Shown here: piece by piece, positions 24,564 to 32,569 of the stretch
Numbering within the stretch: position 1 is the stretch's first letter
Layout: each line of letters starts with the position of its first letter
Assembly: GCA_014376525.1 (NCBI GenBank)
Contig: JACMRI010000037.1
Location: 1-34,116 of the forward strand
Length of the DNA stretch: 34,116 nt
From: Bacteroidia bacterium
GTDB taxonomy: Bacteria; Bacteroidota; Bacteroidia; UBA4408
Direction: 5' to 3'
Notes under the pieces: generated by a model
What the model saw: the letters and a program-made list of their open reading frames with translations, nothing else
Database searches by the model: none
What the model was told of the DNA's origin: nothing
Made by a program: the position numbers and the translations under genes

Positions 24564-26615
24564 TTATTTTCGTTTATAATTCCAAAATTGTATAATTACT
24601 ATTTCGCACAACAAAAATAGTAATGCAGCAGCTATAAAATATAACCATAGCTTGCGCCCAGTAGTAGCTGTATGTATAGCTGTAGTTACGTTTGATGATG
24701 TTTCGTTAAGCACATTAATAGTTGCGTTGGGATTATTGTTGTGCAACACCTCGTTAAGTTGTGTGGGTGTATAGTAGGTTAATACACTCTCGGTAGTAGT
24801 AGCATTTAGTGCTATGTACGACAGTATTTTGTTATTAAGCATTACTTTATAAATGCCATTTTGTAACAGTTCGTTATTCAACAATAACTGTGTGCCCCCT
24901 TGTGTTTTTTGTTGCTCGGGCACTATATCCAAACTATCGTTTAGCTGTAAGTGTATGTTGCTTTCTCCTGCGGCTAAGGTATCTATTACTACTGTGCTAA
25001 GGTTGCCAATACTACTATACAAGCGCGCGTTGTTGGTTGCACTAAATGCCATTTGGTATAACAATGGCAAGAACAATGCGTGGGCACTTACCGTAGTGTA
25101 TTGCGCCGAGTGTGGTGCGGTAAATATATACACTTGTCCTTTGTTGTACTTGTTTTGTTGTAAGTACGTATCGTTATTAGTGAGCGATAGCAACTGTTGT
25201 GCGCCACTTGCTGTACTAGTGTATTTGTAATGGTAATTTATTGCAGGCCAATTTGTTTTGTTGCTAACGTTATTTTTTTCAAACACACCCGCTAATAAAC
25301 TGGCGTTTGTATTAATGTCTTTGAGGGTAAGTTTATTAGTATCAATACTTGTAAATGCACCAGCACCAAGGTTGGTGAGCAATGTATTATAATTAGCTAT
25401 AGTAACATTAGCCGCGGGAAATACCACCAGTACGCAACCTTTATTAACTGCGGTTTGCAACTCCGAAATCATACCAGAGCTTAACTCCGTAAGTTCATCT
25501 AGTACTATTACATCATTAGTACGCAGTTGCGCATAGTTAATAGTGGTGGGTGTGTAATTAGAAATTTTAAAATAATCATCTTGCTCGTACGCGTGTGCTA
25601 CGTCATTGTTTGGCGTGATACTTATAATGGCTACACGGCTAGTATTTACTACATTATAGGCAATGTTTAACGTGTTATCAAACGTTATAGGAAAATCTTT
25701 AATGCTTAGTACGCCTGTGTTCCAACTCGCCACACGATTGGTATAAGTAAGTGTAACCAATGTACTTGCATTGGGCGCAATGATAGCTGTACCTAAAGTT
25801 ACTTGCGTTCCGTTTAGTTTAAGGTTTACCGTTAGTGCATCAATAGCGGTACTGCTTACGTTGGTAATTTTTACTACCAACTCTTCGGCACTGCCTATGC
25901 GGTGTGTAGGGGTTTTAAAATAAGCGGTGTCTATGTACACATTGGGTATATTGGTGTTTTGTATGGGCAATAATGTCCAAGTTATGGTAGTATCAATACT
26001 GGTAACGGTATTGGGTAAGGTATTAGTTTGAAAATCGGAAACCAAATACGCATGCTTATTGCCCTTAACACTAGCTAACGCTGACTGTTGGCGGCTTACA
26101 ACATTAGCCAATGTTTGTGTTGATGCGTTTAATTTTAAATTATAAACCGCCGCTTTTGCATCTTCTTTGTTAAATAAATGTTGTTGTGTTCCTGCAAATT
26201 CGTTGGTAAGCAGTTGAAATTTATCTGCTTCGCTATACGCATCTATTATCTCCAAAGCCTTGCGCTTGCTGGCATCAAGCAGTGTGCCTTGTTTTTCGTT
26301 AGCTTCCATACTTAACGAATTATCTATATATATGCTCACATAATTTTTAGCACCTTGTACAGCACTATTGTTTTTGTTAGGAAAATACGGTTGTGCAAAG
26401 GCAAATATCAAACATGCCAAAGCCAATAGGCGAGCGGCAAGTATTAAATAGTTTTTTAGTTTGTTGCGTGTTTTATTATTTTCTTGCAACTCAGTAAATA
26501 ATTTTACATTGGTAAAATATACTTTTTTATACTTGCGAAAATTAAATAAATGTATGATAATAGGGATAGTCAAGGCAAAAAGCGTCCACAAAAAATAAGG
26601 CGATAAAAACTGCAT
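24564..26615 (-). CDS. BatA-domain/vWA-type membrane protein
   Basis: The chosen start is ATG 26613-26615 (MQFLSPYFLWTLFALTIPII), giving 683 residues. An upstream in-frame ATG at 26645 overlaps a probable -7 box, and it is the internal Met that begins the canonical BatA (aerotolerance N-terminal) domain. Two N-terminal membrane helices flank HLFNFRKYKKVYFTNVKLF. A von Willebrand A-like region follows with a MIDAS-like DNSLS (D98, S100, S102). A long beta-rich periplasmic region and a C-terminal membrane helix near 660 complete the protein. Related Bat proteins occur with AAA MoxR genes; none is present here. Function is unknown. Confidence 0.85.
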   Translation of the reverse strand: MQFLSPYFLWTLFALTIPIIIHLFNFRKYKKVYFTNVKLFTELQENNKTRNKLKNYLILAARLLALACLIFAFAQPYFPNKNNSAVQGAKNYVSIYIDNSLSMEANEKQGTLLDASKRKALEIIDAYSEADKFQLLTNEFAGTQQHLFNKEDAKAAVYNLKLNASTQTLANVVSRQQSALASVKGNKHAYLVSDFQTNTLPNTVTSIDTTITWTLLPIQNTNIPNVYIDTAYFKTPTHRIGSAEELVVKITNVSSTAIDALTVNLKLNGTQVTLGTAIIAPNASTLVTLTYTNRVASWNTGVLSIKDFPITFDNTLNIAYNVVNTSRVAIISITPNNDVAHAYEQDDYFKISNYTPTTINYAQLRTNDVIVLDELTELSSGMISELQTAVNKGCVLVVFPAANVTIANYNTLLTNLGAGAFTSIDTNKLTLKDINTNASLLAGVFEKNNVSNKTNWPAINYHYKYTSTASGAQQLLSLTNNDTYLQQNKYNKGQVYIFTAPHSAQYTTVSAHALFLPLLYQMAFSATNNARLYSSIGNLSTVVIDTLAAGESNIHLQLNDSLDIVPEQQKTQGGTQLLLNNELLQNGIYKVMLNNKILSYIALNATTTESVLTYYTPTQLNEVLHNNNPNATINVLNETSSNVTTAIHTATTGRKLWLYFIAAALLFLLCEIVIIQFWNYKRK

Positions 26616-26644
26616 ATAGGTAAGGTGTAAAAATGTGTTGTACA

Positions 26645-26652
26645 CAAAAATA
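26645..26652 (-). promoter_or_regulatory. Candidate -7 box for the BatA-miaE unit
   Basis: Minus-strand TATTTTTG matches TAnnTTTG. It covers the first base of the more upstream in-frame ATG, which argues for the downstream start at 26615. The -33 element is not clear. Confidence 0.4.
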
Positions 26653-26873
26653 ACATTCCCAATAGTAATTACGAATTAAAAATTGCGAATTACGTTTATG
26701 CGCAAATAATAGTACAATTATTTAACACAAAGAATATCATTTGCTAATAAAGCCACGGTGCCTAAGCAAAGTAAAAGCCCATATAAGACTAGGGCTTGGA
26801 TAAAATAAGCAACCTTGACGTGAATAAAAATTGTAAACTAATTACTAACTGTTAACAATACATAATTTTTTAA

Positions 26874-26911
26874 TTAATAAAGCCACATAAAAAACTATGT
26901 GGCTTTATTAA
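26874..26911 (-). terminator. Terminator of trxB
   Basis: A perfect 16-bp inverted repeat (26874-26889 with 26896-26911, loop AAAAAC) contains AAAGCCACATA on one arm and TATGTGGCTTT on the other. It lies 20 bp past the trxB stop and leads into a T-rich stretch on the minus strand. Confidence 0.85.
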
Positions 26912-26931
26912 TTTGTAAAACGTAACTACTA

Positions 26932-27870
26932 TTATTCTTGTTCGGTTAACCAACGCTCTGCATCAAGTGCGGCCATACATCCACTTCCTGCTGCAGTTAC
27001 TGCTTGGCGGTAGGTGTAGTCTTGTACATCTCCTGCTGCAAATACACCTGCTATACTTGTACGAGTTGTACCTGCTACTGTGTTTATATAACCATTATCG
27101 TGTAGGACCAATTGTCCTTTAAATATACCCGAGTTAGGATCGTGTCCTATGGCAACAAAAAATCCTGTTACAGTTATATCTTGTGTAGTATTTTCTTTTG
27201 TGTTTTTAATACGAGCACCTGTAACGCCCTTATCTCCAAGTATTTCTTCGGTTTCGCTATTAAACAATACGGTTATTTTAGGGTTGTTTAATACGCGGTG
27301 CTGCATAGCTTTACTCGCACGCATTTCTTCGCGGCGCACTATCATAGTAACTTTATTGCATAGTTTTGATAAATACGTTGCTTCTTCGCATGCTGTATCG
27401 CCCGCTCCCACTATGGCTACATCTTGTCCTTTAAAAAAGAAACCATCGCATACTGCACAAGCACTTACACCAAAACCGTTTAGACGCTCTTCGCTTGGTA
27501 AGCCCAGCCATTTGGCCGATGCACCAGTTGATATAATAACAGTATCAGCAGTTATTTCTGTTTTTTCATCAATCCATACACGCTTTGGCGATACTGAAAA
27601 ATCTACCTTTGAAGCCACTCCCCAACGAATATCGGTACCAAAACGCTCAGCTTGCGCCTTAAAATCTTCCATCATTTGTGGCCCTTGCGCACCATCCGGA
27701 TAACCAGGAAAATTTTCCACTTCGGTAGTTATTGTTAATTGTCCACCAGGCTGCATACCTTGATACATAACTGGTTTCATATCAGCACGTGCTGCATATA
27801 TTGCTGCTGTATATCCAGCCGGACCCGAGCCTATAATAAGGCACTGTACGTGTTCTGTTGCATTTTCCAT
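26932..27870 (-). CDS. trxB: Thioredoxin-disulfide reductase
   Basis: A 312-residue FAD- and NADPH-dependent enzyme that keeps thioredoxin reduced. The FAD-binding GSGPAGYTAAIYAARA (14-29) is followed by the redox-active CAVC (138-141, CDG). The NADPH site is VGAGDTACEEA (154-164) with IVRREEMRAS downstream, and GVFAAGDVQDYTYRQAVTA closes the FAD domain. Length is standard for low-molecular-weight TrxB. It has its own terminator and lies about 190 bp downstream of the yceI-like gene, separated by that gene's terminator, so it is probably monocistronic. Confidence 0.97.
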   Translation of the reverse strand: MENATEHVQCLIIGSGPAGYTAAIYAARADMKPVMYQGMQPGGQLTITTEVENFPGYPDGAQGPQMMEDFKAQAERFGTDIRWGVASKVDFSVSPKRVWIDEKTEITADTVIISTGASAKWLGLPSEERLNGFGVSACAVCDGFFFKGQDVAIVGAGDTACEEATYLSKLCNKVTMIVRREEMRASKAMQHRVLNNPKITVLFNSETEEILGDKGVTGARIKNTKENTTQDITVTGFFVAIGHDPNSGIFKGQLVLHDNGYINTVAGTTRTSIAGVFAAGDVQDYTYRQAVTAAGSGCMAALDAERWLTEQE

Positions 27871-28004
27871 TTTTGAATTGGTGGTTTAAATTATGAATTA
27901 ATAGTTGATGTATTTTGTTTTAAAAATTCTTTTGTAAAAGTAATTAAAAGATAGCAGTAAACGAGTAAAGAATAGTAAACTCATTTGCATACATAACCCC
28001 AAAA

Positions 28005-28031
28005 CAAAATAGCCACGCAATGCGTGGCTAC
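28005..28031 (-). terminator. Terminator of the yceI-like gene
   Basis: TAGCCACGC (28011-28019), loop AAT, GCGTGGCTA (28023-28031), followed on the minus strand by TTTTGTTTTG. A strong intrinsic terminator about 28 bp past the stop. Confidence 0.85.
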
Positions 28032-28058
28032 TGAGTAATTGAGATTATTAAAACCTAT

Positions 28059-28646
28059 TTATTTTAAGGCAACTATTTTGAAATCAATGAAAAAATCGTT
28101 GTCGATAGCTTTGTCGCCAATACTGTCAAAAAAACTTTTTGAACCATATTTAATATCATATTTGGTACGATCAACAGTTATTTTTCCAACCATTGCAAGT
28201 GCTTTACCTTCGTTTTTAACTGCTGCAGGAAAAGTAACTTCATTAGTTATTCCTTTAATAGTTAATCTACCCGTTACGTCAGTTTGACCATCTTTGCGCA
28301 ATACAGTTTGAGTTACTACAAATGTTGCTGTTTTGTTTTTTTCTGTATCAAAAAAATCAGGTGATTTTAAGTGTCCAATTAATTTATCAGCACCTTCTTC
28401 TGGTTTCAAATCTGTACAAAGCATACTGTTCATGTCTATTATAAACGTACCTGTAGTAATGTTAGTACCTTGCATATTAAATGTACCCGATGTAAGTTTA
28501 ACTGTACCAGAATGTTGTCCTGTTACTTTTTTACCTAACCATGTTAATGTAGATTTTGAGGTGTTAATTTTGTACTCTGCTGGTTTTGTTGCTAATGCGC
28601 TTGTAGCAATTGCTAACGATAATACGATTGATGTTGCTTTTTTCAT
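28059..28646 (-). CDS. YceI-family periplasmic protein
   Basis: A 195-residue protein with a signal peptide (MKKATSIVLSLAIATSALA). The YceI lipocalin-like domain fills the rest: YKINTSKSTLTWLGKKVTGQ HSGTVKLTSGTF, FIIDMNSMLCTDL, FFDTEKNKTATFVVTQ and DVTGRLTIKGITNEVTFP. YceI proteins bind long polyisoprenoid or fatty ligands in their beta-barrel. The HxlR gene diverges from it across 228 bp that contain a perfect palindrome, so redox or stress regulation is likely, as in the usual HxlR context. The ligand and the stress are inference. Confidence 0.93.
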   Translation of the reverse strand: MKKATSIVLSLAIATSALATKPAEYKINTSKSTLTWLGKKVTGQHSGTVKLTSGTFNMQGTNITTGTFIIDMNSMLCTDLKPEEGADKLIGHLKSPDFFDTEKNKTATFVVTQTVLRKDGQTDVTGRLTIKGITNEVTFPAAVKNEGKALAMVGKITVDRTKYDIKYGSKSFFDSIGDKAIDNDFFIDFKIVALK

Positions 28647-28766
28647 TTTGATTTTTTTTGATTAATTAATTGTTTTAAGATGTTACCAAGAGAACGCTTC
28701 GCTTAGTTGGTTTATTAATTGTTACTAGTTTAATTTTTACAGTGCGAAACTAAGTTATATTTAATC

Positions 28767-28774
28767 TACTTTTG
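28767..28774 (+). promoter_or_regulatory. Candidate -7 box for the HxlR gene
   Basis: TACTTTTG matches TAnnTTTG about 100 bp upstream of the HxlR start. The palindrome at 28798-28815 would lie in the transcribed leader, which suits repression. No -33 TTG is seen. Confidence 0.3.
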
Positions 28775-28797
28775 TAATCAATTACCTTTTATAAACC

Positions 28798-28815
28798 AGT
28801 TTCTTAAAAGAAACT
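28798..28815. promoter_or_regulatory. Palindrome, candidate HxlR operator
   Basis: AGTTTCTT-AA-AAGAAACT is a perfect 8+8 inverted repeat with a 2-bp centre in the yceI/HxlR intergenic region. HxlR-type dimers bind such symmetric sites, so this could serve both divergent genes. Confidence 0.45.
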
Positions 28816-28874
28816 AACTATAAGTAACGAATAAATATTAACGTATTTTGTATGAACAAATAAACGAAATAACT

Positions 28875-29246
28875 ATGGCAATGACAAAAAAAATACCACA
28901 AGTAGTTAGCAAAGAGTGCACCAAAAAACTAATGGGTATAAAAGACACCATGGAGTTGCTGTCGGGCAAATGGAAAATACAAATTATAGCTACATTAATG
29001 CAAAAAGGCACATTGCGTTTTATGGATTTGTTGCGTGAGGTAGATGGTATAGCAGCCAAAATGCTCTCTAAAGAATTGCAAGAATTAGAAATAAATGAAC
29101 TCGTAAAACGTACCGTGTGCAACACCAAACCCATAACTGTAGAATACGAAATAACCGACCACGGACACACGCTACAAAACACTATAAACGAAATAGCCGA
29201 TTGGGGCATAGCCCACCGCAAACGCTTGTTTAAGCAACAAAAATAA
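28875..29246 (+). CDS. HxlR-family transcriptional regulator
   Basis: The start chosen is ATG 28875 (MAMTKKIPQVV), giving 123 residues; a TTG further upstream extends the frame but adds nothing family-like. The HxlR winged-helix domain covers ~20-110: DTMELLSGKWKIQIIATLMQ, GTLRFMDLLREVDGIAAKML, SKELQELEINELVKRTV and VEYEITDHGHTL. A single Cys sits near the N-terminus (SKEC, C15) ahead of the domain, where thiol-sensing HxlR members often keep theirs, and another lies in VCNTKP. It diverges from yceI and is convergent with the permease gene. Probable autoregulator and regulator of yceI. Confidence 0.9.
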   Translation: MAMTKKIPQVVSKECTKKLMGIKDTMELLSGKWKIQIIATLMQKGTLRFMDLLREVDGIAAKMLSKELQELEINELVKRTVCNTKPITVEYEITDHGHTLQNTINEIADWGIAHRKRLFKQQK

Positions 29247-29322
29247 TTTCGCCCCGCCTTGCATACACCACTCGAGAATGAAATTAGTGGCAGAAGTATA
29301 TTGGGTAGCAATAAAATTTCAC

Positions 29323-30537
29323 TTAACTCTCCCGCAACACCTTGCGCACGGGCCATGCGGCTGCAAAGTAACCTATAACTACTACTGTAGTAAGCACATA
29401 CACAACATCTAGCCATTGTATGGCTACGGGGTAATATTGTATTATAAAACTATCATCAGCACCTAGTTTTAATATGCCAAATTGCAATTGTATTACACAT
29501 ATAATTAAACCTACGGTAACGCCCGCTATAGCGCCCCCTAAAGATATAAGCAAACCTTCGGTTACAAATATTTTGTGTATCAATGCCTTGCTGGCGCCTA
29601 AATAAGTAAGTATAGTAATATCTTTCTTTTTATCTACAATAAGCATAGTAAGCGAGCCTATAATGTTAAACGCTGCTATAAGTAATATAAACGCCAGTAT
29701 CATAAATATTGCCCACTTTTCGCTTTTCATTATTTTGTATAAAAACTCGTGTTGCTCAAAGCGTGTTTGCACTTTGTAATTGCTACCGCACAAATCCTGT
29801 ATGGCTTGCCGTACTTGCTTTTCGTTGTTAGTATTGGTTAAACTTATTTCCAACGATGTAACTTTGCCGTGTTGGTGTATTAAGTTTTCTACAAACGGCA
29901 ATGGCACTAATATATATTTTGCATCTATTTCTTGTTGTATGCTATACACGCCCGAAGCATATATAAATGCTTTGTTAAAACTATCCTCTGGGTTAAGTTC
30001 CATACTCTTGCCTGCCTTAGGTACATACACTTGCAAGGGGTTAAGTACATCGCCTAGGTTAAGCCCCAGTTGCGATGCAATGGTTTGCCCTATTACGGCG
30101 TAATACTCGCTATCATTGGGTTGCAATAAGTATTCGCCTGCTACCAACATACTATCTACGTTTGCCATACGACTAAAGGTAGTATCTACGCCTTTGAGTG
30201 TGGCTATAAATTGTTTGTCTTGGTATTTTATTAATGCGTTTTCTTCCAGCGATAGCGCTAAGTTTTTTACCCCTTGTGTGTGTTGTATTTTGTAAATGAA
30301 TGTACTATCGGCGTTAAAAAACTTGCCTTCGTTTAATGTTATTTTTAATGCAGGGTCAAATGAGTTGTAGAGTTTTGTTACCAAGCCCTCAAACCCATTA
30401 AATACCGATAGTACAATAATTAATGCTGCCGACCCTACAAACACGCCCAACAATGAAACCAACGTAATAACGTTAACTAAGTTGTGCGATTTTTTTGCAA
30501 ATAAATACCGCTTGGCTATGAATAATGGTACGTTCAT
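29323..30537 (-). CDS. LolC/LolE-type ABC transporter permease
   Basis: The start chosen is ATG 30535-30537 (MNVPLFIAKRYLFAKKSHN), giving 404 residues. The longer upstream frame would overlap the preceding gene and adds no family-like sequence. The FtsX-like plan is clear: TM1 (VNVITLVSLLGVFVGSAALIIVLSV), a large periplasmic domain (~55-260), then three C-terminal helices (WAIFMILAFILLIAAFNIIG; LLISLGGAIAGVTVGLIICV; VLTTVVVIGYFAAAWPVRKV). It resembles the lipoprotein-releasing LolC/E permeases. No LolD ATPase is present in the window. It is the last gene of the rbfA run, 10 bp after the CarboxypepD-like gene. Confidence 0.85.
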   Translation of the reverse strand: MNVPLFIAKRYLFAKKSHNLVNVITLVSLLGVFVGSAALIIVLSVFNGFEGLVTKLYNSFDPALKITLNEGKFFNADSTFIYKIQHTQGVKNLALSLEENALIKYQDKQFIATLKGVDTTFSRMANVDSMLVAGEYLLQPNDSEYYAVIGQTIASQLGLNLGDVLNPLQVYVPKAGKSMELNPEDSFNKAFIYASGVYSIQQEIDAKYILVPLPFVENLIHQHGKVTSLEISLTNTNNEKQVRQAIQDLCGSNYKVQTRFEQHEFLYKIMKSEKWAIFMILAFILLIAAFNIIGSLTMLIVDKKKDITILTYLGASKALIHKIFVTEGLLISLGGAIAGVTVGLIICVIQLQFGILKLGADDSFIIQYYPVAIQWLDVVYVLTTVVVIGYFAAAWPVRKVLRES

Positions 30538-30547
30538 TTTGTTGGGG

Positions 30548-31315
30548 TTAATTACGTTTCCAAAATTGCCAAGATTTTTTAGACGTACGAGGCTCAACAA
30601 TCCTATAAGAAAGCCTACCAATAGAGGGCATACCTTTTATAGAGGAGTCTGGCACAAATTTAAAATTAACATCTTTAGTAAGTATTATTGTGATTTTTAT
30701 GCTTTTACCCTTTTGTATACTTACTTCTTTAGTTTGCTGTAAATAATATGCTACACTAATAAATTCTAAAGTCCATTTTTCATCTTTAGAATTTTGGTTT
30801 ATTTTGAATTTAAAATTTCCATCAAAATCAGTTGTTGTATGCTGCGAAGTTCCTCTAATATTAACCTTTACAAATGGCACAGGCTCTCCATTTTCATCAA
30901 CCACTTTACCTTTTATGGTAATTCTATCGGTAGTAATTATTGCAGGTGTTGTAAACGAATGTTGTTGTGTTATGTGTTGGTTAGCAATAAGTTCAGGAGC
31001 TTTAGCTTCGGCTTGTTTTGCAGTTACTGATAGCAATATACTACTAGCTACATTGTACCACCAATTATATGTAATAGGAGTTGTTTTAGCTGAATTATGT
31101 ATCTCTCTGTTTAACTGTTGTGGAGATAAACGCCCACACAACTCTCCCGACGAATTATTTAATACCTTAACAATTTCATCATCACTTAATATTGAAAAAT
31201 CTATTACTGTTTTACAACAGTGTGCGCAGTATTTCCCCTGCTCATTAGTGGTCATATCTAACCACTTTTCCTCGCAGGGCTTATTAATCGCTAACTTGTA
31301 ACTACGCAAAGTCAT
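30548..31315 (-). CDS. Cys-motif protein with carboxypeptidase-like regulatory domain
   Basis: A 255-residue protein with three parts. Residues 1-65 carry C14, C30, C33, C34 and C60 in NKPCEEKW, GKYCAHCCKTVIDF and GELCGRLSPQQL, a Cys pattern common in Bacteroidota proteins that may bind metal. Residues ~84-102 form a weak hydrophobic segment (WWYNVASSILLSVTA). Residues ~130-215 are a CarboxypepD_reg-like beta domain (ITIKGKVVDENGEPVPFVKV NIRGTSQHTTTDFDGNFKFK). There is no N-terminal signal peptide. The layout fits an inner-membrane protein with its Cys part inside and its beta domain outside, which is inference. It is 8 bp after the methyltransferase gene and 10 bp before the permease. Confidence 0.75.
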   Translation of the reverse strand: MTLRSYKLAINKPCEEKWLDMTTNEQGKYCAHCCKTVIDFSILSDDEIVKVLNNSSGELCGRLSPQQLNREIHNSAKTTPITYNWWYNVASSILLSVTAKQAEAKAPELIANQHITQQHSFTTPAIITTDRITIKGKVVDENGEPVPFVKVNIRGTSQHTTTDFDGNFKFKINQNSKDEKWTLEFISVAYYLQQTKEVSIQKGKSIKITIILTKDVNFKFVPDSSIKGMPSIGRLSYRIVEPRTSKKSWQFWKRN

Positions 31316-31323
31316 AGTGTTAA

Positions 31324-32133
31324 TTACGCTTTATACGCTCTCACTATAAGCCCTGTGCCTGTAGGGTTTTGGCCGTTGGCATCGAGGTAGTTAAGCACGT
31401 AGCATATTGGGTAGGTTACGGCGTAATAAAATGGTATTAATACAAAAAATAATTTGCTTACGCCTAATAATTGTATTGGCCATTTCATACTCATACGCCA
31501 TGCAATAGTACCAAACTTGCCATAGGCATAACGGCTTACCATGCCTGTAAATCCTGCTAATTTAAGTTTGGCTTCAATGTCGGTAATGGCATAACCATCG
31601 CGCACGTGTTCCTCAATAAAACTACCCTCTTCGCCTTCGTGTACATCGCTTCCGCCTTGGTCGCTTGGGGTTGATATTAACAACATACCTCCTGGTTTAA
31701 GCGATGTATATATGTTTTTAAACACCTCTACATCTTCTAGTATATGCTCCATAACGTCCACCGATAGTGCCAAGTCAAACGCATTGGGTTTGTTGTATTG
31801 TGTTAAATCTCCTACTTCAAATTTTACGTTAGTCTTGCCTACTTTTGCAAAAAAAATGTTGCAATCTTCTACTTGTTCTTCTTTAACATCTACTGCAAGT
31901 ATATTAAACTTTGGGTTTAAGCCCGATAGTTTATAACTGTATTGTCCGTAGCCCGAACCCGCATCAAACACTTGGGTTTTGTTGGGGTTAAGCGCCATCC
32001 ATGCTTTTAGTTCGTTATCTATGTGCCACGTACGAAGCAATAATAAATCTAATAATTTGTAAAATGTTTTGCGTAAAAATGGTGTTTGGTTAAATACACC
32101 GCCCAATGAGCGTTTAATAGGATCGTACTGCAT
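31324..32133 (-). CDS. Class I SAM-dependent methyltransferase
   Basis: A 269-residue protein with motif I VFDAGSGYGQYS (55-66), motif II region ILAVDVKEEQVED, and motif IV/post-I DLALSVDVMEHILEDVEVF followed by LKPGGMLLISTPSD. The C-terminal third has a hydrophobic stretch (LLGVSKLFFVLIPFYYAVTY PICYVLNYL), so it is probably membrane-associated. The SAM-binding fold is clear; the acceptor is not. A lipid, quinone-like or glycan substrate would suit the membrane part but is inference. It sits between rbfA (55 bp) and the Cys-motif gene (8 bp). Confidence 0.85.
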   Translation of the reverse strand: MQYDPIKRSLGGVFNQTPFLRKTFYKLLDLLLLRTWHIDNELKAWMALNPNKTQVFDAGSGYGQYSYKLSGLNPKFNILAVDVKEEQVEDCNIFFAKVGKTNVKFEVGDLTQYNKPNAFDLALSVDVMEHILEDVEVFKNIYTSLKPGGMLLISTPSDQGGSDVHEGEEGSFIEEHVRDGYAITDIEAKLKLAGFTGMVSRYAYGKFGTIAWRMSMKWPIQLLGVSKLFFVLIPFYYAVTYPICYVLNYLDANGQNPTGTGLIVRAYKA

Positions 32134-32188
32134 AATGCTGTTAGTTTGCTAAGGTTGTTTTATAAGTTTTTAATGTACTAAAGTGTAC

Positions 32189-32536
32189 TTATTTTTTAAG
32201 TAAACTATCAATCTTTTCGGCATAGTCTAGCGAGTCGTCTATATAAAATATGAGCTCGGGTACTATGCGCAATTGCGATTTTGTAATTACCGATAGGTAT
32301 TTACGCACTTCTTTCTTTTGAATATTGATGAGTTGCAATACTTCTTCTTTGGTGTTTTTATTACCTACAATAAACAAGCTTAAATAGGCTTTAGCCACGC
32401 TCATATCGGGGCTTACACGTACTATGGTTACTGTTATTAATGCTCCATTAAAAAACTCTCGGGTATTGGCTCTAAAATATTCGCCTAATTCTTTTTGTAG
32501 CAAGCGTGCTACTTTTTGCTGTCTTACACTGTCCAT
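32189..32536 (-). CDS. rbfA: Ribosome-binding factor A
   Basis: A 115-residue KH-like protein that helps mature the 16S rRNA 5' end and the 30S subunit. Landmarks are RQQKVARLLQKELGEYF at the start, ITVTIVRVSPDMSVAKAYLSLF in the middle, and LRIVPELIFYIDDSLDYAEK IDSLL at the end, which is the RbfA signature. Length is normal. It lies 33 bp after the T9SS-tailed gene and 55 bp before the methyltransferase. An rbfA-permease neighbourhood is, from memory, common in Bacteroidota; here two extra genes sit between. Confidence 0.95.
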   Translation of the reverse strand: MDSVRQQKVARLLQKELGEYFRANTREFFNGALITVTIVRVSPDMSVAKAYLSLFIVGNKNTKEEVLQLINIQKKEVRKYLSVITKSQLRIVPELIFYIDDSLDYAEKIDSLLKK

Positions 32537-32569
32537 TATTGTTATTTAAAAAATCTATTGTTATAAAAA

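Noticed and set aside
26775-26797. Hairpin AAGCCC...GGGCTT downstream of trxB
   Set aside because: A 6-bp stem with an 11-nt loop and no T tract, close to a much stronger trxB terminator; not convincing on its own.
28848-28874. Nine extra residues at the HxlR N-terminus from a TTG start
   Set aside because: TTG is a rare start and the family-like sequence begins at the ATG at 28875; an ATG at 28852 hits a stop after two codons.
30538-30621. Longer LolC/E-type frame starting at 30621
   Set aside because: It overlaps the upstream gene's end and adds no FtsX-like sequence; ATG 30537 gives a 10-bp gap and a canonical N-terminus.
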